Below are positions 1 to 15,494 of a stretch of DNA of 64,000 nucleotides, in pieces. This stretch comes from Engraulis encrasicolus. Lineage: Eukaryota; Chordata; Actinopteri; Clupeiformes; Engraulidae. A model generated the notes under the pieces. The model ran no database searches, was not told where the DNA came from, and worked only from the letters and a program-made list of their open reading frames with translations. A program made the translations under genes and the position numbers. Positions within the stretch are counted from its first letter, which is position 1. Each line of letters starts with the position of its first letter. The DNA is taken from positions 8,194,440-8,258,439 of the forward strand of contig NC_085859.1 in NCBI RefSeq assembly GCF_034702125.1, written 5' to 3'.

Positions 1-4229
<4,229 letters not shown>

Positions 4230-4302
4230 ATTCTGCTCCTGTGGGGCATCTGCATTCCTCTCTCTCTCTCTCTCTCTCTCTCCACACACACTATTCATCA
4301 CA

Positions 4303-4378
4303 CCCTGGCCTTTATTTAGATGATGGATCATCAGTGAAGCTGTTGTGAGGCTCCTACAGGTAAATGCTGCTCCTGTGG
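4303..4378 (+). pseudogene. duplicated tail of SPRY exon 1
   Basis: Bases around 4303-4378 repeat the end of a SPRY exon: a ctggcctttattt stretch, then gatgatggatcatcagtg, the AAGCTGTTGTGA stop context and ctacaggtaaatgctg. The true stop of gene A lies just upstream at 4227-4229. This is a partial tandem duplication of about 75 bp. It could serve as alternative 3' coding sequence only if spliced, and no acceptor is evident. Confidence 0.65.
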
Positions 4379-4387
4379 GTCATTCAG

Positions 4388-4487
<100 letters not shown>

Positions 4488-4619
4488 ACATGAACTAAAA
4501 CACACTCACACGCCTTCATGTTCATCTCACTCTCACACAAATTTGAACTCACTCACTCACACACTCACTCACTCACACAAACACACACACACACACAATC
4601 ATCACACAACGCATCAAAG

Positions 4620-5093
4620 TCATTTTAATTGTGAAGAGTAAATGTAAAGTCAGTATGTTGGTCATCATGATAACAGTACACAATATAATAAATGTATTGG
4701 CAGGGCCGTTTCACTGTATTTCGCGACCCCCTTTTTCTCTTCAAACTCTTGAGGGATCGCTGCATTGAGGAGGGAGCAGTATCGCTGCATTTTTGGTAGC
4801 ACTTTTTTGGCCATTGAATTTATGTAGATTTTGCTTCACTCACAAAGTTGTCATCACTGTCATTTGAATACAAGTCCATAACCAAGTATTACCAGGGCCC
4901 CCCTTTCAAGTGGGGGCCCTAGGGAACTGCCTAGTTTGCTTGCCTGGTTGTGACTGGCCTGTGTATTGGACTGAACATTTATGTAACATAAGGACACTTG
5001 GGATTTTTGTTTGGTGTAGGGGTCTTGGGGTGTTTTACTCTATGTGTCTCATTTTGCTTTTGCAACCGATGTCAAAGATAAATGAATGCCTAC
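4620..5093 (+). repeat. TRIM 3'-UTR unit, copy 1 (cut by transposon)
   Basis: Carries the phrases gtaaatgtaaagtcagt, gtattgg...gaacatttatg and tttttgtttggtgtagggg, which recur at 11820-12110, 37500-37780 and 53740-53960. It runs into the TTAA at 5094 where the piggyBac-type element starts. It reads as old 3' flank of a SPRY gene duplicated along with the coding part. Confidence 0.65.
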
Positions 5094-5240
5094 TTAACAC
5101 TAGAACTACCACGGAGGGGTCAATTGACCTTTTTACCTAAAAGCCCCACAAGAGGGTCATTTGACCCTTTGGACCCCCTGCGGACACTCCTTTTGTTGTG
5201 GAAATGTGGCTGTTAGCACCTCACAGCTGTCACTTGAGAC

Positions 5241-5347
<107 letters not shown>

Positions 5348-5506
5348 ATCATTTCCAATGCCTGTTGAGTGCTGTATCTCTGCATCTTCATTCCTTGGAG
5401 AGGAGCTTCTTTCACCACAAAATTCTTGAGGGAAGTGAAGCAGTAGTCCACATGCACTGGTATTTATCCATCTAACAATTGCCAGGTTGCATTCACATGA
5501 GACATT

Positions 5507-7281
5507 GGTAACACTTCCAAATAAGGGGCCATAATTAACAGTAAAGTAGTTACAACCTAATACTTAAGTAAGGGTTAATAATCATTACTTAATGCCACAT
5601 TAGACACATATTAATTGTTATTAATGCATTAGCAAGCAGTTACTTAACTATTAGATAACTATTACCTTGTGTTACAAGTTAATAGCATATTATTATTTAA
5701 CTAATAGATAAGTAAGGACACAGTTAATAGTTAAGTAGCTATCAGGTCATACTTAACTAAGGACCAAAATTAACACTTACTTAATACAAAAGTAAGGCAT
5801 AACTAATGGTTAATTAATACTTAAATATTGAGTTTTGGGACCCTTATATTAGAGTTGGCTGAGGATAACTAATGGTTAATTAATAGATAGATATTGTTGT
5901 TTGGGACCCTTATATTAGAGTTGGCTGCGGATAACTAATGGTTAATTAATCGATAGATATTGGTGTTTGGGACCCTTATAATAGAGTTGGCTGAGCATAC
6001 CTAATAGTTAATTGATTAGTCTACTGTGATGTCTAGTTTTCACTCGTTCAAATCACTGTAATAGTTGCAACAGGAGCGATTATATAGCAAGGATTGGACG
6101 TACACTTCTCAATGATGGTGGGGTGATGAGATGTAATTTTTTCATGTACCATTTACTAATTTTAATGGTAAAAACCCTACAATAAATGCAGAACATTATG
6201 AAGAGTAATAGTTTTGAAGCAAAGCTAAACCATTCCTTTGTGATAATTAAGTTAATGTTTGAGAATATTAGCTCTAAGAAGTGCAGTGCATGATGGGTAC
6301 GCAATCTACAGACAACAATATTTCGGTATTATTTAATCATTAGATTAGGTACAGTTAATAGTTAAGTAGCTATTAGGTCATACTTAACTAAGGACCTTAA
6401 TTAACACTTACTTAATACAAAAGCAAGGCATATCTAATGATTAAATAATACCGAAATATTGTTGTCTGTAGATTGCGTACCCATCATGCACTGCTCTTCT
6501 TGGAGCTAATATTCTCAAACATTAACCTAATTATCACAGAGGAATGGTTTAGTCTCGCTTCAAAACTATTACTCTTCATAATGTTCTGCATTTATTGCAG
6601 GGTTTTTACCATTAAAACTAATAAGTGGTACATGAAAAAAATACATCTCATCACCCCACCATCATTGAGAAGTGTACGTCTAATCCTTGCTATATAATGG
6701 CTCCTGTTGCCACTATTACAGTGATTTGAACGACTGAAAACTAGATGTCACAGTAGATTAATTAATTAACTATTAGGTATGCTCAGCCAACTCTATTATA
6801 AGGGTCCCAAACACCAATATCTATCGATTAATTAACCATTAGTTATCCGCTGCCAACTCTAATATAAGGGTCCCAAACAACAATATCTATCTATTAATTA
6901 ACCATTAGTTATCCTCAGCCAACTCTAATATAAGGGTCCCAAAACCCAATATTTAAGTATTAATTAACCATTAGTTATGCCTTACTTTTGTATTATGTAA
7001 GTGTTAATTTTGGTCCTTAGTTAAGTATGACCTGATAGCTACTTAACTATTAACTGTGCCCTTACTTATCTATTAGTTAAATACCAATATGCTATTAACT
7101 TGCAACACAAGGTAATAGTTATCTAATAGTTAAATAACTGCTTACTAATGTTCAACATATGCATTAATAACAATTAATAAGTGTCTAATGTGCCATTAAG
7201 TAATGATTATTAACCCTTACTTAAGTATTAGGTTGTAGCTACTTTACTGTTAATTATGGCCCCTTATTTGGAAGTGTTACC
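5507..7281. mobile_element. 1.8-kb foldback (palindromic) element
   Basis: Begins GGTAACACTTCCAAATAAGG and ends with its reverse complement. The two arms (about 5507-6344 and 6433-7281) are near-identical inverted copies around a loop of about 90 bp. Arms are AT-rich and built from variants of a TTAACTATTAG-like motif. Each arm holds a mirror-image 74-codon reading frame (6080-6304 minus, 6473-6697 plus) with no recognisable domain. It resembles known fish foldback elements. No target duplication is clear. Confidence 0.8.
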
Positions 7282-7317
7282 GAGTCGTTATGCCACATGG
7301 CATGGGAGATTCACACG

Positions 7318-8910
7318 TTACAGTTTTTCTCGATTGGTTTGGCTAATTTCTCGAAACTGAGATGACATTCTCAAAACAACACGGACAAATCCCCAAACCA
7401 ACTTGCAATTTCCCAAAACAGAATGGCATTTTTCATTGCTTTCATCAGATATCAAATGCTTTGTAAATGTCTCAAATGTTTAGTACATCTCTGCAGATGG
7501 ATATCTACAAATACCCTTCAGTTGACACATTCAGTATACATTCAGCACACCTTGCTTATCTAAACGAATTAGACAATTCTCAGTCTAATGGTTGCCCTCT
7601 CCAAAACACGTCAGCATTATTTCATTGTGTAAGTCATCATATGCAAAGTGGTCTACGCAATTCCCAAAACAGTCAAGGACATCATATTTTAAGAATTTCA
7701 TTGCATAGTAAATGTTCAACAGGTCAGATGGTATTGTAACTTTACTAGTTAGTAGAAAATAATTTTACAATTTTACTCTGTTATTTGGCTAATTTCATGA
7801 CATTTTTTCAAACAACATTCTGTTTTGAACAATTGCTAGTTGCTTTGGAATTTGTCCATGTTATTTTGAGAATGTTATCTCTGTTTTTAGAAATGAGCCA
7901 AACCCATGAGAAACCTGTGATATATGGGCATTACTTTCTGTATATGAATTTACAGTACAGAAAGTTACTGATAAATGTCCTTGGTAAATTATCTGTGTTG
8001 TCAAACTTCAATGGTTTCACTCACTTTTTCATTTTTATACATAGTCGAAATCTGTTAGCTGAACGTAGATAAAACACCTAACCATTTTGACTGGCAGTGC
8101 TTACACAATGGCAAAGGGACAATTTATTTTGGGGGTACTGATGATATATGTGGGGAAGAAATTTAGTTTTGACACATGGGTAAACTGTTTTTGGGGTGAT
8201 ATGAGCGAGTGATGAGGATCCATGTAGTTATGCTGAACCATCCAGTTTATTTTGACAGAAGGACTAAATGAATGTAAATGAGCCAAAGCAATTGAGAAGG
8301 ATCTATGCCATTTTGATGGTACTGACTATTTATATGTGAGACGGTTTAGTGCTGATGCAAGAATGAGGTGTTTTGGGAGGTATATGACATTTTGCTAGTT
8401 ATCTGAACTGTTGTGCAGAAGTGTAAGAATGTTTGGCCAAATGACCCAATGGTTATAGGAATGTCATCTCAGTTTCAAGAAATGAGCCAAACCAATCGAG
8501 AAAAACTGTAATTCAACCATTATCTGGTTGCAGTCATATGATACGTCATGATCACATGGGACATTCACAAGTTCATTGATGACTTATATGAAGAAAATGT
8601 GCCGACATGTTTTCAGGACAACCATTACACTGAGAATCAACCAATTGGGATACATCAGCGAGGTACATTCATTTGAAAATTCTACTAAATGTAAGCTGAT
8701 TTTGTTAACTGTAGGATACTTGTACATAGCCATTTGCAAGGATGTACTAAATGATTGAGACATGTACAAAAGCATTTGAAATTTGATGAAAGCAATGATA
8801 AATGCCATTCTGTTGTGAGGAACTGCAAATTAGTTTTGGGATTTGTCCATGTTTTGAGAATGACATCTCAGTTTCAAGAAATGAGCCAAACCAATGGAGA
8901 AAAACTGTAA
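7318..8910. mobile_element. inverted-repeat transposon, non-autonomous
   Basis: Left end TTACAGTTTTTCTCGATTGG is mirrored at 8910 and again at about 8511 (gagaaaaactgtaa). Inverted similarity extends about 200 bp inward (7318-7560 against about 8690-8910). The doubled right end suggests a partial second copy inserted beside the first. No transposase is seen. The similar ends at 22493-23985 suggest a related family. Confidence 0.65.
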
Positions 8911-9624
8911 CACACTGTCCGCCAAACTGTGCTATCTGTCTTACCTGTGGTGATTTTGGAGGCTGACAGCCCTTGGGAAGAAGCTGTCTGTCCCTGTTTG
9001 TCTTGGCTGTTAGCACTGTAAGGTGTGACCCCCTCACCCCTCACCCCACACACGGCCCCTAACAGCCTCATTACCATAACAAAATGAGTGATTAGTGTAT
9101 TAGGTAAAAGCCGCCGGTGTTCTGTCGAGATGTGTTGCCTCGTCGAGATGAGCGACCGGTCGCCCTATTCGATAGTGGTGTTCTATCGATTTGCGATGCC
9201 TCATCTAAATGAGCGACCTTGATTTTCCGCGGAAGGCGTTTCAATCGGTCCACGTAGGACTGTTTTAATAACCATAACTTTGTTTATTTCACGGACAGTG
9301 GTGTGCAATCGTTCGTGCGGAGTTTAATAAGAACGTGCAGCTGCTGACCACTAAAAAAACGTGAGCCTCTCGTTTGAGTAAGTTAAGAAACGTGCCATAT
9401 GAAAGAGAGTTGAGTTTGCGCAAATACTGGAGAAAGTGTTTGGGATCAGGGCCTGGGGTTGTTTAATGCAGTCATTTGCTGTTGGTTTGGTTTCAATGCG
9501 ACGTGGGCTCGCAAGGCAAATTGCCACATGAAATCATGTGCTATGGGGATAAACAAGCGCGGCTTAGATATTCCCAGATAGCAGATAGCGTATTGTGGCT
9601 TTGTTTTGGTAGTCTGTCTTTTAA

Positions 9625-10606
9625 CACATTCACTACCAAGTCACGTACAAATACGTTTTGCCTCCCATGCGTTGGCTCCCAAACCGTAAAATTACTTTTT
9701 TACTTTTTTTTATTGGATTTTGAATCTACACATTCTAATGCACATTCTGTGTGATTTTCGTAATAATGTGATGAACAGAACTGACATAGATCATGAAAAC
9801 ACCTACAAAGTCAAAACTCCTACAAAGTCAGGATCTGGATATTTCATCATCTGTGCATTTTATTACACACAGTATTTGAGTTTTATTAATAGCGAATCAA
9901 ACCGTCTCTGACCACTTCCTGATCACGTCACGTCACGTCTCCATTTACTTCCTAGACCATCAAAACAAAGCATGTCCTGTCAGCACAGCCCTTGCTAGCT
10001 AGCCTGTTCCTAAACATATGATGGAAGGATAAGGAGTTTTGCCGCCATCAGGATAGGTGTAAAATGGAAGGTTGTAATGAAAAACAGCATGCAACACAGC
10101 AGGAACTAACCTTCTTTTGGGTGAGTACTTTGGCACGTCTACTTTTATCTGCAGAACGAAAACTGCCAGTCAAGTGACATTAGCTAGCTAGCATTTCAGA
10201 TGCTCTGAACTGCCTGACCAGGTGATTTTTGCATCAAAGTAGTTTACTTGGAAGATACTGGAGTTGTTCTTTGGGCAAGAAAATGCATTTAGACCCGCAA
10301 TTTAAACTCGGAGAGTCAGAGCGCACCCCTGACAAAAAAGGCTTTATCTTGGTTCGAATGTTCAAAATCGCTATTTTTACCTAAACCAGTGCGCGCTTAA
10401 AGTGAAATAACTTCGGAATGAAACAAGCTAGAAACAAACCGTAAAAATATACAGACAGCTGAGTCTTTGGGCTTTCGAACAAGCCCTGACATGTGTCTGT
10501 GGGTTGAAGACAAAATATTCGGTGGGTGTTCAAAAAATGACATAAAATGATGAAATTGTCTGGGAGTCTACGGTTGAATTCCAAAAAACGGCTGGTATTG
10601 AATGTG
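9625..10606. mobile_element. nested piggyBac-type MITE with TTAA duplication
   Basis: Ends CACATTCACTACCA and TGGTATTGAATGTG are near-perfect inverted repeats. TTAA lies on both sides (9621-9624, 10607-10610). It is 982 bp long, lacks a recognisable reading frame and lies inside the larger piggyBac-type element 5098-11691. Confidence 0.75.
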
Positions 10607-11819
10607 TTAATGACCAGAATCATATTTTCACAACATCCCCACCAGTGCATTTCTTATTACCATGTTCAGGCATTTTACAATGCAGTCGATTCAAATTCTT
10701 GAGTGAAAAGGGTGGAGGGAGCATTTTGACAGCTCAATCAGAGGTGGCGATTTTTTCCATTTTGCAATGAGAACGCCTCCTCTACATAAATAGTCTTTTC
10801 TGATCGATGTTACAATGTTCGAGGCTGAGTGTGTGAGCGATTACGGTTAGGCAACAAAGTAGCAAATGTTCGAGGCCACGCTATTTCGCAGATTTTTCAA
10901 TGATCTGCTGGATGATCCACGCTATTTCCCATTTTCCCCCCAGGGGATATATCGTAACTTTCAGTCCATGACAGTCTGTAGACAAGCTATTTCGCGATTA
11001 AGTAGACCAGATCTGAGAGTCAATGGGGAAAATGAATGGGGAAACTGAGTATAGGACGGAGGGGAACCCAGCGGTTGTGAAAACCATATGGTTGAAACGA
11101 CCGTGAAAAACGGATCAATCTAGACTACTTGGTTGTGTCATACGAGTCCAAATAAAGCTTTTAAAGCCAATTTTCTCACAGTTTTTTTTGACAGAGCGCA
11201 GGCGCAGTAGTTCCATAACGGCTAAGAGCAACGGCTTTTCACAACTGAGCATGCGCATAATTTCGCGTGCGCCGATGCAGCCAGATGATTGGATCACTGT
11301 CAACGCAGCTCAGCAGGCACATTGGCTCTTGTTACCAGAAAGGCGGGAGATGTGCGGGTAGACGCCATATTTGCGTTACGAATCTTCACCGTTGATTTCT
11401 ATGGACACCTAACGATTCCGTCCTTTCTCCCCTTCCTAAAAAAAATCTCTGGTTGACAGTCTTAGGGGATCCTCAGAGAGAAAGGCTATGGGATCCTATC
11501 GTAACTTGCGGTCTCACAATTCGATGGGCAATCACCCGCGAAAACCACCGCGAGGGTGTGCGCATGCGTGCGCATGCTCAGTAGCGAAGAGAATCACATC
11601 TCGATGGGTCGCTCATATAGACAGGACACCGGGTCAAATGACCCCTCTCTGGTACTTCTAGGTAGGCAGAAAAATCCTGGTAGTTCTAGTGTTAATGAAA
11701 TTATTATTATATAGGCTAGATTAATGAAGGCCTACATAATGAAATTATTATTATATAGGCTAGATTAATGAAGGCCTACATAATGAAATTATCACTCCAA
11801 ATCATTACTCCAAAAATGT

Positions 11820-12110
11820 AACACTTGTGAAGAGTAAATTTTAAATATATATATATTGTGAATTTTAGAGTGAATGTAAAGTAAGTCTGTTAGTCATGAT
11901 CATTATAGTACACAGTGCTTCACACAATAAACATGTACATGTATTGGAATGAACATTTATGGATTATAAATATCAGAATGGACATCTATGTAGCATTAGC
12001 CTACATGTGATTTTTGTTTGGTGTAGGGGTCTTGGGATGATGTTTTACTTACTTAACTTGTGTCAATGATTAATGTACATGTGCATAATAAAGTAACTTC
12101 TGCATAAATG
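11820..12110 (+). repeat. TRIM 3'-UTR unit, copy 2
   Basis: Another copy of the 3'-flank unit shared with 4620-5093, 37500-37780 and 53740-53960. It contains acacttgtgaagagtaaat, tttttgtttggtgtagggg and the poly(A)-signal block tgtgcataataaagtaac. Confidence 0.65.
12087..12092 (+). promoter_or_regulatory. candidate polyadenylation signal of TRIM gene A
   Basis: AATAAA in the block gtgcataataaagtaactt, which is repeated at 37767-37772 and 53935-53940 downstream of the other SPRY exons. In gene A it would be usable only if transcription crosses the 6.6-kb insertion. An earlier ataataaatg lies near 4690. Confidence 0.4.
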
Positions 12111-12280
12111 TTCCACTTGTGAGGAGATTCTTTACTTGCCCCTGCAGGAGAAGGAGGACTCGAACCTGCAACCCTGTAACCTACACCAAGCTCTCGCCAT
12201 GGATGTGTACAATACAATACCCATTGTCAATGTGTAGCTCTCCAGAGGCGTGGTCTTATCTAAAACCCTTGCATGTGATT

Positions 12281-12343
<63 letters not shown>

Positions 12344-12575
12344 AACAAACAAACAAACAAACACACACACACACACTACTTAACCAAACTTAATTAAAAT
12401 GTCTCACAAAATTCCCTTAGGGGTGCTGCGGAAATGTGGCTGACTGACAAAAAAAACCCCACATTATTATTATTATTTCATTATGAGGGGGCCTCCTGAC
12501 CAGTTATGCTTAGGGCCTCCAAATCCTTAGCTCACTAATGTTATTGATGCATGATCAGGTTATAAGGCTCTACAA

Positions 12576-13237
12576 CAGGGGTGTCAAACTCATATTGGTC
12601 CGGGGGCCGCATACAACCAATGTGGACCTCAAGCGGGCCGCATTAGTAGCATTATCGAAAAAAAAAAAGACGTAAATCAGAGGATTAGTGTTCAGTACTA
12701 TCACGTTTTAAGTGTGTTGAATATGTAGAAAGCAATGCAATACTGATAATCCTATGCAAAATTTCCTTTACTTCATTCGTTCATTGCCAGGTGTCAATGA
12801 ATTAAATATGGGAAAGTTCTTTTTTTGCAGGGGGTCTGGGGGTTTACCCCCAGAAAATTATGTATTTCTTATATGTAATTTCCTGCATTTTCACGCATTC
12901 TAACGTCCCGTTTCCAGTTTCAGCTTAATAGGAACAAGTACAAATCCAATTATATTTATTATTTAATTACAACCAATACCAATACAATACGAATAAGAAG
13001 TATTAACATTTTATCTGAGCTTTATCAAATGCCTGTTACAGTACAAATTCACCATTTATAATAGAAGTGTGATGTGCACTTTACTACATATACAGTATAA
13101 CAGAGGGACCATTGGGTTAATGTCATGCAGGTCTAGATTTTGCCCCGAGTGGCGTAATTGCGCATTTCGGTTATTTCATTGAAAAAACCCTCTGGCGGGC
13201 CGGATGTGGCCCGCGGGCCGTACGTTTGACACCCCTG
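12576..13237. mobile_element. hAT element (non-autonomous), TSD CTCTACAA
   Basis: Termini CAGGGGTGTCAAACT and AGTTTGACACCCCTG-like (observed GTTTGACACCCCTG) are inverted repeats. The 8-bp CTCTACAA occurs at 12568-12575 and 13238-13245. Interior is 662 bp with subterminal GGGCCGC/GCGGGCC motifs and no transposase frame. Confidence 0.9.
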
Positions 13238-13397
13238 CTCTACAATGTATTGCTAATGTTATTGATGCATTATCAGGTTACAAGTTGTACAGTATATAGG
13301 CCTACAATTGCGTTATCAGGTTTTACGTGGCTTTGGGAACAATCATCAGGCCTAAACATTATTAGAGAGTTATTACATTACTCTCTCTCACTCTCTC

Positions 13398-13586
<189 letters not shown>

Positions 13587-13703
13587 CACAGGCCCCACTA
13601 CAGCCAGCCTCACATGAAGCAGACTGGAGGAGCGGTGAGGTGAGGGGGTCCACTGGAGGAGCGGTGAGGTGAGGGGGGTCCACTGTCTTCCCCAAGCACA
13701 CTT

Positions 13704-14037
13704 GCACCTACACTACCCACCTACACTACCCAGGACAAGGTGACACCTGCACACTACCCACCTACACTACCCAGGACAAGGTGACACATGCACACTACCC
13801 ACCTACACTACCCAGGACAAGGTGACACATGCACACTACCCACCTACACTACCCAGGACAAGGTGACACCTGCACACTACCCACCTACACTACCCAGGAC
13901 AAGGTGACACCTGCACACTACCCACCTACACTACCCAGGACAAGGTGACACATGCACACTTGCACCTACACTACCAAGGACAAGGTGACACATGCACACT
14001 TGCACCTACACTACCCAGGACAAGGTGACACATGCAG
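13704..14037. repeat. minisatellite, about 41-bp unit
   Basis: Roughly eight head-to-tail units built on cctacactacccaggacaag and gtgacacctgcacactaccc, with small differences (cctgc/catgc). No coding potential. Lies about 0.9 kb upstream of TRIM gene B. Confidence 0.9.
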
Positions 14038-14063
14038 TATACATCAGATTGGACTGATAAGAC

Positions 14064-14312
14064 ACATTGAAACAGGACCACTAGATAGACACACTGAAAC
14101 AGGACCACTAGATAGACACATTGAAACTGGACCACTAGACACATTGAAACTGGACCACTAGACACATTGAAACAGGACCACTAGACACATTGAAACTGGA
14201 CCACTAGACACATTGAAACTGGACCACTAGATAGACACATTGAAACTGGACCACTAGATAGACACATTGAAACTGGACCACTAGATAGACACATTGAAAC
14301 TGGACCACTAGG
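14064..14312. repeat. minisatellite, 23/27-bp unit
   Basis: About ten copies of gacacattgaaactggacc followed by actag or actagata. The two unit lengths differ by the 4-bp ata(g) insertion. Confidence 0.9.
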
Positions 14313-14644
14313 TGCCACAACTCTGCAGGGCCACTTGGTCTAGTGTGCCAGTCAGCACAAGTGTCTCACAAGCAGACATAACCACTGACAAAACAAGGAT
14401 GTTGGAATGAGCCATATTTATTTATCCATTCATTCATTCATTCATTGTCTTTACCTCTATACCATTACTGATGTTATTCTTTCCTTTTCCCCATCTGAGG
14501 GGGTTGGACAGATGAATTCCATAATGCACGCTGCACACTTCCATTACTACACATGACCAGCAGATGGCAGCAGTGCTCTCTGAATACAGGCGTCACATCA
14601 TCCAGGAAGTTTTGAGTACACGCAGAAACTTGAAAGAGTGGGCT

Positions 14645-14853
14645 ACAATATGCACCTTGCCTCCTCCACTTGTGCTTGTCTCCTCGTACCAGGAAGTAAT
14701 ATGTCTCATTTGCAATTGGGATGGTGAATGAAAAACAGTCCCTCAAAAGTTGTTGTGGCTAGGCTGACAGCCGGGAAACTTCTCCACGGAGGAGGGGCCA
14801 GGAGGCGGGACGAGGAGACAAGCACAAGTGGAGGAGGCAAGGTCGCATATTGT
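14645..14853. promoter_or_regulatory. inverted repeat upstream of TRIM gene B start
   Basis: Arms 14645-14687 and 14810-14853 are 43- and 44-bp inverted copies differing by one base of length, separated by about 120 bp. The right arm ends 50 bp before the ATG. They could form a hairpin in the promoter or 5'-UTR; the function is unknown. A GGGAAGTTTTCCC block with mirror half-sites (14866-14878) follows and loosely resembles an NF-kB-type site, which is inference only. Confidence 0.6.
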
Positions 14854-14903
14854 AACACACTCAAAGGGAAGTTTTCCCTGCAGGACGTCTGTGGTAGCCT
14901 CAT

Positions 14904-15494
14904 ATGAAAATGTCTGAGGCGATGGCGGGTAACAAGGACATATTCGAGTGTCCTATTTGTGTGGATTTTCTGAAGGATCCCGTCACTCTTACTTGTGGAC
15001 ACAGTTACTGTTTGCGTTGTATTGAGGACTGCTGGAATGAGGAAGATGCAAAGGGCGTTTACAGCTGCCCCCAGTGCAGAAAGACTTTCACTCAAAGACC
15101 AGTTTTAAACAAGAATATTATTATTGCTGAGCTCGTGGATCAAATGAAGAAGAGCAGAATAACAACTGCAGCTCCTGTTGAATGTGCTGCTGGACCTGGA
15201 GATGTAGCTTGCGATGTCTGCACGGGAAGAAAACTCAAAGCTGTCAAGTCCTGTCTGGAGTGCCTGAAGTCCTACTGTGACACTCATTTAAAAGCTCACA
15301 ATGAAGTTGCAGACAGAAATCACAACATGATTGATGCCACTGGCCAGCTACAGGAGATGGTCTGCCCCCGTCATAAGAAGGTTTTTGAGATATTCTGCCG
15401 CACTGACCAGAGTTGCATCTGCTATCTGTGTATGGTGGACGATCATAAAGGCCATGACACAATCACAGCTACAGCAGAGTGGAGTCATAAAAAG
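14904..15494 (+). CDS. gene B exon 1: RING, B-box 1, B-box 2
   Basis: 197 codons ending in phase 0 at AAAAAG|gtaagg. RING residues C16, C19, C31, H33, C36, C39, C55 and C58 are all present (CPIC, CGHSYC, CPQC). B-box 1 starts CDVCTGRK, a form typical of fish TRIM genes. B-box 2 is [20 protein letters not shown] then HKGH. The open frame continues 87 nt into the intron without meaning. Confidence 0.92.

Noticed and set aside
6080..6697. Two mirror-image 74-codon frames in the palindrome arms
   Set aside because: They are the same DNA inverted; AT-rich hydrophobic translation with no motif, so not evidence of a gene.
12155..12185. tRNA-gene-like B box (ggactcgaacctgc, complement)
   Set aside because: No matching A box or cloverleaf; it is part of the repeated TRIM 3' flank, perhaps an old SINE trace.
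13704..14312. CRISPR-like regular repeats
   Set aside because: Units are head-to-tail with no unique spacers, and the host is a vertebrate; they are minisatellites.
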